DNA of 15,803 nucleotides from GWB2-37-7 sp049684915 (GCA_049684915.1 JBAVGO010000148.1:1-15803), one strand, 5' to 3'. Positions 9,096 through 15,371 are shown, numbered from the stretch's first letter. Translations and numbers: made by a program. The notes: generated from the letters alone by a model not told the origin.

Positions 9096-9141
9096 AAGGA
9101 ATAGACTTCATAGTAAGCTATGAATGTTTTATTCCTTTTTT
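9096..9141 (+). terminator. Intrinsic terminator of the lipoprotein operon
   Basis: The outer stem aaggaata (9096-9103) pairs with tattcctt (9130-9137). The inner stem ttcatag (9107-9113) pairs with ctatgaa (9118-9124) around a 4-nt loop. A run of six Ts (9136-9141) follows. It lies 17 bp after the operon's stop codon. Confidence 0.85.
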
Positions 9142-9161
9142 ATATGTAAATGTTTGTATGA

Positions 9162-9354
9162 AAAATATATGTGCCAGCTATCGGAGTTATCCAGCTATTG
9201 AGCTTAATCAACCATTCAGGCAATATAAGGGAAGGGTTGATTTCTATGGAAAATATAGGAGCGAAGACAGTAGTGGAATATAATATATATTAGTATACAA
9301 AAAGTAATGCATTTTCAGGGAAAGCATAGATAAGTTTGCTTTAAAACAGCTTAA
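9162..9354 (+). repeat. Dispersed 193-bp repeat, copy 1
   Basis: This stretch aligns without gaps to 11560-11752, with 16 mismatches by my hand count (about 92% identity). It begins with a TATGTGCCAG terminal motif (9168-9177). It lacks the right-hand terminal motif that copy 2 has about 60 bp further on, so it looks truncated. A short frame from the ATG at 9246 is stopped by TAG at 9291-9293, earlier than in copy 2. Together with the AT-rich 9355-9420 it fills the gap between the lipoprotein operon and the RiPP cassette. Confidence 0.85.
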
Positions 9355-9420
9355 TTTTTTATGATAGGAAAAACTTTCACTCATTAATACCCCCATGCAA
9401 AATGCTATTTATATACTTAA

Positions 9421-9467
9421 TAATGAGAGAAGGAGAATAATAAATTACTATTCTCCTTCTCTCATTA
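9421..9467 (-). terminator. Perfect 19-bp hairpin downstream of the precursor peptide gene
   Basis: Bases 9421-9439 are the exact reverse complement of 9449-9467, with a 9-nt loop. It begins 6 bp past the precursor stop on the minus strand, where a terminator for the RiPP cassette is expected. The tract after it on the minus strand is only moderately T-rich (ttaagtatataaat), so it may also work as a stabilising 3' hairpin. Confidence 0.65.
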
Positions 9468-9472
9468 GATGT

Positions 9473-9574
9473 TTAACATAATCCCATTGCTACAACAACA
9501 TGCTGTGCACAACAACAATCTTGTGGTACTAAATTCATAACTTGTTCTTTATCATTATTAACAATAAATTCCAT
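9473..9574 (-). CDS. Cys-rich RiPP precursor peptide (33 aa)
   Basis: On the minus strand an ATG at 9574-9572 follows an excellent ribosome site (aggagg, complement of 9583-9588, 8-nt spacing) and runs 33 codons to TAA at 9475-9473. The N-terminal part is a short polar leader starting MEFIVNNDKEQ. The C-terminal part ends in DCCCAQHVVVAMGLC, with three adjacent cysteines at 20-22 and a fourth as the last residue. Its size, its Cys-rich end and its place just downstream of a radical SAM/SPASM maturase are those of a RiPP precursor, probably modified by thioether (Cys S-to-carbon) crosslinks. It recalls the clostridial Cys-rich peptides associated with CcpM-type maturases, but I cannot confirm family membership. 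No export or protease gene lies next to it. The exact leader/core boundary cannot be read from the sequence. Confidence 0.8.
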   Translation of the reverse strand: MEFIVNNDKEQVMNLVPQDCCCAQHVVVAMGLC

Positions 9575-9606
9575 TTAAATTTCCTCCTTTCTATATAATA
9601 ATTTAT

Positions 9607-9645
9607 ATTTAAATTGATATAGATATCGCTATAATCAATTTAAAT
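9607..9645. repeat. AT-rich hairpin or palindrome between maturase and precursor
   Basis: atttaaattga (9607-9617) pairs with tcaatttaaat (9635-9645). Inside it tatag (9618-9622) pairs with ctata (9629-9633), leaving one bulged A and a 6-nt loop. It sits in the 94-bp gap upstream of the precursor ribosome site. It could be an RNA processing or attenuation element that sets the precursor-to-enzyme ratio, or an operator for a separate precursor promoter. Confidence 0.55.
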
Positions 9646-9668
9646 GCCACATTTCTTTTACTCTAATT

Positions 9669-11189
9669 TTAAATCATTTGTAAATTCAGGGTATCTATAT
9701 ATAACAATTTTTCAGGATTATGTAAATAAACTTTATAGTAAAGCTTCAGAGCCTTTGATAGTGTCTCCTTTGTAATTAAACAAAACTTATTTCTTTTTTC
9801 CATGTCAAAGTTTCTATCTGTATAAGTAGTTGCAAAGCATTGAGTACACATCTTCGATGCCCAACATTTGGAACAGGTCTCAATGGATTTTTTTTGATAT
9901 TCGTCATAAATCTCTTTTAGAGTTTCAAAATCAATACCATCAAACATATTTCCTATAGAAAGACTTCCCATTATTCTTTCACAAATGCGAATATCTCCAT
10001 TACATGTCACATACATTCTGCTGTGAGTGGGTATACAGCAATGATTGAGAGGGAGTAAAAAGTTTGCTTCTTTAGAAGGATATGTATGCCTAATATTTTG
10101 TAAAAACGCATTTATAGAATCATGGTTAAAAGGTCTTTTCTCACTGCCTTCATAGAAACTACATAAAAGCTTGTCTGCACTCCACTCAAACATAGATAAA
10201 TCCATTTCGTCTGTTCGATAATCCGCTGGTATACTATTTGGTATAGGATAACTTGTTTGAATAACAATATCTTCAAATCCTTCTTCTTCTATAAATTTTT
10301 GCATCGTATCTAATTTTTTTCTAGAATAAGGAGGTGCATATACCATATTAATTATTATTCTTCTACTAACATTGTCACCATAAGCCTTCAATAACTTCCT
10401 AAAGCCTTCAATTGCTTTTACATAGCTACCTTTACCGCTACTATCCAATCTATACATATTATGGATATCCTCCGGGCCATCTATGCTTGCTACAACTGTA
10501 AAATCATTAATACTAAGATACTCAGCAATTTCAGTAGTCATTAAGGTTAAATTAGTTGTCATATTAAAGTTTATCTTTTTCACATGTACATTTTTTTGAG
10601 CATAAGCTACGCAGTCTTTAATAAAATCAAACCTCAGTAATGGCTCACCCCCATAAAATGAAATATCGACCTCATCCTCTTCACTATTATGAGATGCAAG
10701 ATAATCCAGTGCCTTATATGCTATTTCTAGTGGCATAGAATTCTTTCCATGATTTCTATGCGTTGTATATTCATCATCATATGTGCAGTAACGACATCTT
10801 AAATTACAGCTTTCGGTTACCTCAAATACGAGTTGTTTTAATCTCGTTTGTGTTGGATCCTTCATGGAAGAATAATGATCCGTTAAGTTAAATTTTCTTT
10901 CCAATTCTACATTTAATATATCTTCTTGTTGTATGGCATTATATATTTTTTGAAGTGCCTGTTCTATTTCCAATTCATCTTCTTCAATAAAAAGTCTTTG
11001 GATTACTGATTTAACCGAATCAGTAGAAAGAATAGCTTTCAGAATCTCGTATTCCCACTTATCACATTTTACAACTTTGTTTGTTCCTGTATCATATAGC
11101 ATCCCTTTCCCATCTACCTCAAACAGATGAGCTACAGGCCCTTTATCTTGCAGAGTTTCAAAGAACTGCATATAGCTATCTTTAGTCAT
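9669..11189 (-). CDS. Radical SAM/SPASM RiPP maturase
   Basis: The start is well set by AAGGAGG (complement of 11198-11204), 8 nt before the ATG at 11189. The 506-residue protein has an N-terminal region (about 15-100) that looks like a peptide-recognition (RRE/PqqD-like) domain with a helical follow-on. The radical SAM core has CNLRCRYC (Cys128, Cys132, Cys135) for the SAM-binding 4Fe-4S cluster and YGGEP (179-183). The SPASM region has Cys385, GDIRIC ending at Cys403, the cluster CSKCWASKMCTQC (439-451) and Cys470, enough ligands for two auxiliary clusters. Such enzymes install thioether or carbon crosslinks on Cys-rich peptides. The layout and Cys-rich target resemble clostridial CcpM-type maturases. 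It is transcribed ahead of the precursor gene, apparently in one operon. The chemistry is inferred from the family. Confidence 0.9.
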   Translation of the reverse strand: MTKDSYMQFFETLQDKGPVAHLFEVDGKGMLYDTGTNKVVKCDKWEYEILKAILSTDSVKSVIQRLFIEEDELEIEQALQKIYNAIQQEDILNVELERKFNLTDHYSSMKDPTQTRLKQLVFEVTESCNLRCRYCTYDDEYTTHRNHGKNSMPLEIAYKALDYLASHNSEEDEVDISFYGGEPLLRFDFIKDCVAYAQKNVHVKKINFNMTTNLTLMTTEIAEYLSINDFTVVASIDGPEDIHNMYRLDSSGKGSYVKAIEGFRKLLKAYGDNVSRRIIINMVYAPPYSRKKLDTMQKFIEEEGFEDIVIQTSYPIPNSIPADYRTDEMDLSMFEWSADKLLCSFYEGSEKRPFNHDSINAFLQNIRHTYPSKEANFLLPLNHCCIPTHSRMYVTCNGDIRICERIMGSLSIGNMFDGIDFETLKEIYDEYQKKSIETCSKCWASKMCTQCFATTYTDRNFDMEKRNKFCLITKETLSKALKLYYKVYLHNPEKLLYIDTLNLQMI

Positions 11190-11204
11190 TCAAACACCCT
11201 CCTT

Positions 11205-11460
11205 ATACATTTATCTTAGAATTATAGTTTTTAAACCTATATATTTAGTTGTTTTTTATATATTACAGATTATACAGTCTGATAATACTACTATTGTTTC
11301 ATTACGTTATATATTGTTACAATTTGTATACTTCATTATATATAATGTAATTTTTATATACATTATTGTAACTTTATTATAGTATAATATCACACTTTAT
11401 ACAATATTTTGTTAGTATATATTGTATATATATTATATTATTCACATTGTGAATTACCCA
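11205..11460 (-). promoter_or_regulatory. AT-rich leader/promoter region of the RiPP cassette
   Basis: This 250-bp gene-free stretch is almost pure AT. On the minus strand a TATAAT (complement of 11269-11274) lies about 80 nt before the maturase start, though no good -35 precedes it. It also holds two perfect palindromes, attgttacaat (11313-11323) and cattatatataatg (11334-11347), and related tattgta/tacaata words. These could be binding sites for a regulator, but AT-rich DNA makes such words by chance. I see no gene here. Confidence 0.35.
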
Positions 11461-11540
11461 TGCATAAGATTTTGATACTGTCCCCCTGCAAAAAACAGCT
11501 TCCTCCACAAAAGAGAAAGCCATCTTTTATAAAAATAGGG

Positions 11541-11555
11541 CATAGGTGCCAGGGA
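11541..11555. repeat. Isolated GTGCCAGG terminal-repeat-like motif
   Basis: cataggtgccaggga lies just left of repeat copy 2. It resembles, in inverted orientation, the right end of the 48-bp element at 12943-12990 (ctatggtgcctggcacata). It is probably the remnant end of another member of the same repeat family. The surrounding 11461-11559 has no gene I can support. Confidence 0.35.
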
Positions 11556-11559
11556 AACG

Positions 11560-11822
11560 AAAATATATGTGCCAGCTACTGGAGTTATCCAGTTATTGAA
11601 TTAAATCAACCATTCAGGTAGTATAAGGGAAGGGTTGATTTCTATGGAAAACATAGGAGCAAAGACTGTAGTGGAATATAATATGTATTATTATATAAAA
11701 AGAAATGCATTTTCAGGGAAAGCATAGATAAGTTTGCTTTAATACAGCTTAAAGAGTGCAGCAAGACCATAGGTTATGCAAGTTGACAAGATTATAACTG
11801 TAACTATGGTGTCTGGCATATA
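11560..11822 (+). repeat. MITE-like dispersed repeat, copy 2 (full length)
   Basis: The first 193 bp (11560-11752) match 9162-9354 without gaps. The copy then continues to a right end ctatggtgtctggcatata. The left end tatgtgccag (11566-11575) and the right end ctggcatata (11813-11822) are inverted repeats with one mismatch, so the unit is about 257 bp with 10-bp terminal repeats. There is no transposase. A 27-codon frame (ATG 11644, stop 11725-11727) ending in NAFSGKA sits inside. It differs from copy 1 partly at third codon positions, but I do not call it a gene. Confidence 0.7.
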
Positions 11823-11834
11823 GTAGACTTAATC

Positions 11835-11863
11835 TTAATATTATGCTAAAGTTAGTTTATAAT
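11835..11863 (+). promoter_or_regulatory. Probable promoter of the guanidine riboswitch transcript
   Basis: A perfect TATAAT (11858-11863) is preceded at 17 bp by ttaata (11835-11840), a weak -35 box. Transcription would start near 11870, about 35 nt before the aptamer. A second option is ttgtaa (11871-11876) with tatttt (11894-11899). Confidence 0.4.
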
Positions 11864-11904
11864 TTTAAGCTTGTAAATCATAATTTAATTATATATTTTA
11901 GTTT

Positions 11905-12020
11905 TCTAGGGTTCCGCAGTTAGTCACTGGCTGGTCCAAGAGAAGACGCACAGTAACTGTGTACACGGAAGGACAAAAGCCTGGGAGATATTTTTATAAT
12001 ATTTCTTTGGTTTTTTTATT
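11905..12020 (+). promoter_or_regulatory. Guanidine-I (ykkC) riboswitch with terminator expression platform
   Basis: The conserved guanidine-I aptamer blocks occur in order: ctagggttccgc (11906-11917), ctggtccaagag (11931-11942), a hairpin cacag-taa-ctgtg (11949-11961), then acacgg and ggacaaaagcctgggaga (11971-11988). The 3' block aaaagcctgggagatatt (11975-11992) can instead pair with aatatttctttggtttt (11998-12014), with several G-U pairs and one mismatch, and a run of seven Ts (12011-12017) follows. That is a standard OFF terminator which ligand binding would prevent. Related ykkC subtypes bind ppGpp, PRPP or nucleoside diphosphates. The remains of an SMR exporter just downstream favour guanidine. 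Confidence 0.85.
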
Positions 12021-12092
12021 TTACTTATTTTAGAATATTGCTATGTAATGTTTTTATGGTGAACGCAAACACTGATTTTGGAAGGAGTAATT

Positions 12093-12153
12093 ATGGAATG
12101 GCTGCAAGCTTCTATTTTGTATAATGCTCATAATTAGTGGAATCATTGTTTGA
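12093..12153 (+). pseudogene. Remnant of an SMR guanidinium exporter (Gdx-like)
   Basis: The ATG at 12093 has a good aaggag (12082-12087) and begins MEWL, as Gdx/SugE-type SMR proteins often do, but the frame stops after 14 residues (TAG 12135-12137). In another frame 12109-12150 reads LLFCIMLIISGIIV and then stops. This resembles the last helix of Gdx proteins, which ends near GIIGLK. I interpret this as an exporter gene reduced to its first codons and part of its fourth helix by a large internal deletion with frame loss. The position directly behind a guanidine-I riboswitch supports this. The match is short and made from memory, so chance similarity remains possible. Confidence 0.5.
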
Positions 12154-12169
12154 AATTAATATCTAATCA

Positions 12170-12198
12170 TTGACACTAATTAAAAAATAACTAATTTA
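12170..12198 (+). promoter_or_regulatory. Possible promoter of the short radical SAM gene
   Basis: A perfect TTGACA (12170-12175) is followed at 16-17 bp by only weak -10 candidates (taattt at 12192-12197 or aattta at 12193-12198). If it is active, the downstream gene can be expressed without read-through from the riboswitch. Confidence 0.3.
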
Positions 12199-12246
12199 GT
12201 ACACCATAAAGAAGTAAAAATAGAGTAATTTGAGGAGGATAAGGTT

Positions 12247-12936
12247 ATGGGAGGTTTCAGTTATAAAGATATTTATATTGAAGATGGAAGAAGGGTACTG
12301 GAAGTGAACATACTTCCTGAAAAGCATTGTAACTTTGATTGTATATTTTGTCCTATCGGAAGGTCGCAAAATAAGGTAGATACGCAAAAGTCATTTGATG
12401 AAATGGAAAGTTCATTAAGAGAACTGGAAAGCATGATAGAAAATACTAAAGCAGAATTAATTTTTATTAACTCAAAAGGGGAAGCCCTAGTCAATGATAA
12501 AATTGGTTATATAATTAACCTGATTAAAGACAAAAGTTTACCTGTAAGATTGCTTTCTAATGGATATTTACTAGGTAGAGATGAATACGTAGAAATAGCC
12601 AATAGGTGTGATGAAGTTATTGGAGAGATAAAAACAATAACCGAAGAAGATTTTCAAAAAATCCAAAGACCTATTAATGGGTATACAATAGAAGAATACA
12701 TTTCAAACATGGTATCCTTTAATAAACAATACAAAGGGAAATTTATATTTGAAATAACAATTATTAAGGGTTATAACGATAATGAAGATTCTATTCAGAA
12801 GATAAAAAATATTATTAAGGAAATATCTCCTGACAAGATAATTATTGCAAGAATGGAAGATGAAAGATTTAAGAAAAAACTTGGTATAACTGATGAAAGA
12901 TTTGAGGAAATTTCAAATGCATTACTAAATAAATGA
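12247..12936 (+). CDS. Short radical SAM protein related to COG0731
   Basis: The start is set by gaggagg (12232-12238), 8 nt before the ATG. The 229-residue protein has CNFDCIFC (Cys28, Cys32, Cys35) after an opening strand VNILPEKHC, which matches the pattern of COG0731 (TYW1-like Fe-S oxidoreductases). The usual GEP motif appears as GEA (78-80). Further family features are LLSNGYLLGRDE (99-110), IQRPINGYTIEEYI and VEIT-like FEITIIKGYNDNEDSI. It lacks the C-terminal region of full-length members (about 300 residues) and any auxiliary cysteine cluster. The substrate is unknown. It stands alone between the riboswitch/exporter remnant and an inverted-repeat element. The fold is confident; the function is not. 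Confidence 0.82.
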   Translation: MGGFSYKDIYIEDGRRVLEVNILPEKHCNFDCIFCPIGRSQNKVDTQKSFDEMESSLRELESMIENTKAELIFINSKGEALVNDKIGYIINLIKDKSLPVRLLSNGYLLGRDEYVEIANRCDEVIGEIKTITEEDFQKIQRPINGYTIEEYISNMVSFNKQYKGKFIFEITIIKGYNDNEDSIQKIKNIIKEISPDKIIIARMEDERFKKKLGITDERFEEISNALLNK

Positions 12937-12942
12937 AATACC

Positions 12943-12990
12943 TATGTGCCAGCTATCGGAAATACCTATGCCTATGGTGCCTGGCACATA
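12943..12990. repeat. 48-bp mini-element with perfect 10-bp terminal inverted repeats
   Basis: tatgtgccag (12943-12952) is the exact reverse complement of ctggcacata (12981-12990). Its left end (ctatgtgccagctatcgga) matches repeat copy 1, and its right end (ctatggtgcctggcacata) matches the right end of copy 2, so it is an internally deleted member of the same family. A 12-bp direct repeat gaaatacctatg occurs at 12935-12946 and 12959-12970. Confidence 0.7.
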
Positions 12991-12996
12991 CAAATA

Positions 12997-13025
12997 TTGA
13001 CACGAACATACGTTCTCGTTATAAT
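12997..13025 (+). promoter_or_regulatory. Sigma-A promoter with LexA (SOS) box, upstream of the WYL-like/rarA operon
   Basis: TTGACA (12997-13002) and TATAAT (13020-13025) are both perfect and 17 bp apart. The spacer contains cgaacatacgttct (13003-13016), which fits the Firmicutes LexA/DinR pattern GAAC-N4-GTTC and has the flanking C and T. LexA bound here would cover the promoter, so the operon should be induced by DNA damage. Confidence 0.85.
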
Positions 13026-13055
13026 TAAAGTAAGAATACAAAAGGAAGTGTTTTT

Positions 13056-13271
13056 ATGGTAGAATTTATTATAAATCAAGCCTTGAAAATGCATCGAAAA
13101 ATTGAAATAATATACTTATGCGAAAAGGGTATTTCAAAAAGAGAGATAAAGCCTATAAAGCTAGAGAACGACACTCTTGAAGCCTTTTGCTATGCAAGAA
13201 ATTCTATTAGAAAGTTCAAAATAGAAGGTATATTAAGTGCAGGCTATGTAGTAAACAAAAAGGTAGGTTAG
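13056..13271 (+). CDS. Small WYL-domain-like protein, SOS-controlled
   Basis: The ATG follows aaaggaag (13041-13048) directly below the LexA-box promoter. The 71-residue product has the core pattern of a WYL domain: KIEIIYLCEKGISKREIKPIKL (about 15-36), then LEAFCYARNSIRKFKIEGI (about 41-59), matching the strands I-x-Y, R-x-I-x-P, and the R-x-F-x-x-x-R-I-like end, with the last Arg replaced. WYL domains bind nucleic acid or small ligands and often sit in transcription regulators; here the domain stands alone with no DNA-binding helix-turn-helix. It is 4 bp upstream of rarA, so the two are co-transcribed and likely share a role in the DNA-damage response. Its exact job is unknown. Confidence 0.8.
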   Translation: MVEFIINQALKMHRKIEIIYLCEKGISKREIKPIKLENDTLEAFCYARNSIRKFKIEGILSAGYVVNKKVG

Positions 13272-13275
13272 GTAA

Positions 13276-14622
13276 ATGAAAGGTCAAGACTTTAATTTGT
13301 TTGATTTCAACAGAGAGCAGCAAAAGCAAAAGGATAGTCCTCTTGCCATGAGAATGAGACCGGAAACCATTGATGAGTTTGTTGGTCAAGAGGACATCAT
13401 TGCTCCTGGCAAGCTGCTATATAGAGCTATAAAGGCGGATAAACTTACTTCTGTAATATTTTATGGACCCCCAGGAACAGGTAAAACAACCTTGGCAAGG
13501 ATTATTGCTAATACAACAGAGTCGGAGTTTGAGCAGTTAAATGCTGTAACCTCTGGTGTTGCTGATATTAGAAATACTGTTAACGAAGCAAAAAATCGTA
13601 AAGGTATGTATAATAAGAAAACCATTCTTTTTGTAGATGAAATACATAGATTTAACAAATCACAACAGGATGCATTACTGCCATATGTTGAAGATGGAAC
13701 AGTAGTGCTTATTGGTGCTACAACAGAGAATCCGTATTTTGAGGTAAACAATGCTTTGATATCCAGGTCTACTGTTTTTAAACTTATGCCTTTAACAGAC
13801 AAGGATATAAGAAATATAATACTAAGATGCATTAAGGATGAGAAAAAGGGACTGGGAGTTTACAATGTAAAGATAGATGAAGATGCTCTAGAGCATCTTA
13901 TTAATATATCCAATGGTGATGCTAGAGCAGCATTAAATGCACTTGAACTAGCGGTGCTTACTACGGAAAAGAATAGCAGTGGAGAAATAGCTATTGATAT
14001 TCATATTGCTGAGGAGTGCATACAAAAAAGGGCAATAACCTATGAGAAAAAGGGTGAGTATCATTATGATACTATATCTGCTTTTATCAAAAGCATGAGG
14101 GGGTCAGACCCTGATGCTGTACTTCATTATCTGGCTAAGATGCTTTATGCAGGAGAGGATCCGGTGTTTATAGCACGTAGAATTGTAATTTGTGCTTCGG
14201 AGGATGTAGGCTTGGCTGACAGTAATGCTCTTCAAGTGGCTATAGCAGCAACAAATGCAGTACAGATGGTGGGAATGCCGGAGGCTAGGATACCCTTAGC
14301 TCATGCAGCAGTTTATGTAGCAAATGCACCTAAGAGTAACTCTGCTTATATGGGTATTAATAAAGCACTTGATGACGTAGAGCATATCAATACAGGCAGT
14401 GTGCCTTTACATTTGCGAAACAATACCTTTAAGGGTGCAGCTGAATGGGGTTATGGGAAGGGGTATAGATACGCACACGAATTTGAGGGTGGCTATGTAG
14501 ATATGCAATTTCTTCCTGATGAAATAAAAGACGTGCAATATTACGTGCCCAAAGGAAATGGACAGGAAGCTAAGATGAAAGAGATTTATGAGGAACGAAA
14601 AAGAAATAAAGGAAACGAATAG
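13276..14622 (+). CDS. rarA: Replication-associated recombination protein RarA (MgsA), AAA+ ATPase
   Basis: This 448-residue protein matches the RarA/MgsA/Mgs1 family in length and layout. It has the N-terminal MRPETIDEFVGQEDII (27-42), Walker A GPPGTGKT (64-71), Walker B LFVDEIHRF (118-126), sensor 1 GATTEN (147-152) and arginine finger SR (163-164). It continues through the C-terminal oligomerisation domain with MRGSDPDA and YVPKGNG near the end. RarA acts at stalled replication forks as a clamp-loader-like tetramer. It follows the WYL-like gene by 4 bp under a LexA-box promoter, so it is probably SOS-inducible in this organism. No damage or truncation is visible. Confidence 0.96.
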   Translation: MKGQDFNLFDFNREQQKQKDSPLAMRMRPETIDEFVGQEDIIAPGKLLYRAIKADKLTSVIFYGPPGTGKTTLARIIANTTESEFEQLNAVTSGVADIRNTVNEAKNRKGMYNKKTILFVDEIHRFNKSQQDALLPYVEDGTVVLIGATTENPYFEVNNALISRSTVFKLMPLTDKDIRNIILRCIKDEKKGLGVYNVKIDEDALEHLINISNGDARAALNALELAVLTTEKNSSGEIAIDIHIAEECIQKRAITYEKKGEYHYDTISAFIKSMRGSDPDAVLHYLAKMLYAGEDPVFIARRIVICASEDVGLADSNALQVAIAATNAVQMVGMPEARIPLAHAAVYVANAPKSNSAYMGINKALDDVEHINTGSVPLHLRNNTFKGAAEWGYGKGYRYAHEFEGGYVDMQFLPDEIKDVQYYVPKGNGQEAKMKEIYEERKRNKGNE

Positions 14623-14641
14623 CCGTTTCCTCTATTTTTTT
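14610..14641. terminator. Bidirectional terminator between rarA and the methyltransferase gene
   Basis: aggaaacg (14610-14617) pairs with cgtttcct (14624-14631) around a 6-nt loop, and T7 (14635-14641) follows on the plus strand. The hairpin overlaps the rarA stop codon. On the minus strand it is followed by a T-rich tract (tttatttctttttc), so it can also end the convergent methyltransferase transcript. Confidence 0.85.
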
Positions 14642-15342
14642 CCTATTAATATAACTTGTGTTGCTCCGTTAAATCCGATTTCAAAGAGACGCTTACGAAT
14701 TTCTTCTCCTTCTTGTTTGATAGCTTCATAGTCTTTCATTGGCTTAGCACGCTCAATGTATTCATCTATAATCTTACTTATACTTTCTAAGGATTCTTTA
14801 TCCATAGGATCGTCAGAATCAGCGAACTCCAATACTTCAAAGTCATTTATGCCCATACCTTTGACTATGTCCAATATTTTTTGCTTGGGCAATGTCTCGT
14901 AGTGAAGCTTTCCTGTAAACGTATCAATCTTTGCCCACCAATGGTGCATAAGTACATGTGTCATTTGAGTGGGGCTTTGGTTATCGCAAATCATCTCGTT
15001 TATTATTAAGGTTCCATCAGGCTTTAGCACACGCAGCATTTCACTAAGCACTGCATCCATGTCTTTAAGATGGTGCAGAGAATTTGACAAACATACAGTG
15101 TCAAAACTTTCATTTGTAAAATCCATTTTTGAAGCATCCATGCGTTTAAAACCAATTCTTTTATCCTCAAAATTCTTACTTGCTTGCTCCAATATTGTCT
15201 CATCAATGTTATCAATAGCTATAATTGACTCAAAATCTTTAAATCCTTCAGTTAGGTATTGTATGAAGCTGCCTCTACCTGTAGCGACATCTAATACTTT
15301 GCCTCCATAAATATTTTTTAGCTTATCAATTAGAATCTGCAT
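14632..15342 (-). CDS. Class I SAM-dependent methyltransferase
   Basis: The start at 15342 follows AAAGGAGGG (complement of 15348-15356). The 236-residue protein is a Rossmann-fold methyltransferase: motif I VLDVATGRGSF (16-26), acidic Asp44 after the second strand for the SAM ribose, Asp69 (MDASKMDF), motif IV FDTVCLSNSLHHL (80-92) and LRVLKPDGTLII (103-114). It looks like the UbiE/COQ5-type Methyltransf_11 group acting on a small molecule, but the specificity cannot be read. The C-terminal half has a charged helical segment (about 170-220) that may form part of the substrate lid. It is transcribed alone from its own promoter, convergent with rarA. Confidence 0.9.
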   Translation of the reverse strand: MQILIDKLKNIYGGKVLDVATGRGSFIQYLTEGFKDFESIIAIDNIDETILEQASKNFEDKRIGFKRMDASKMDFTNESFDTVCLSNSLHHLKDMDAVLSEMLRVLKPDGTLIINEMICDNQSPTQMTHVLMHHWWAKIDTFTGKLHYETLPKQKILDIVKGMGINDFEVLEFADSDDPMDKESLESISKIIDEYIERAKPMKDYEAIKQEGEEIRKRLFEIGFNGATQVILIGKK

Positions 15343-15371
15343 TAATGCCCTCCTTTGTATGTTATTCTTCT

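Noticed and set aside
9246..9293. Tiny frame (15 codons) in repeat copy 1
   Set aside because: It is stopped early compared with copy 2 and resembles nothing known, so I treat it as repeat sequence and not a gene.
11409..11621. A 70-codon frame upstream of and into repeat copy 2
   Set aside because: It has no ribosome site, spans the AT-rich leader and the repeat boundary, and resembles no protein; it is a chance frame.
14969..15310. Plus-strand frame opposite the methyltransferase
   Set aside because: The minus-strand frame has clear methyltransferase motifs, a ribosome site and a promoter; the opposite frame has none of these.
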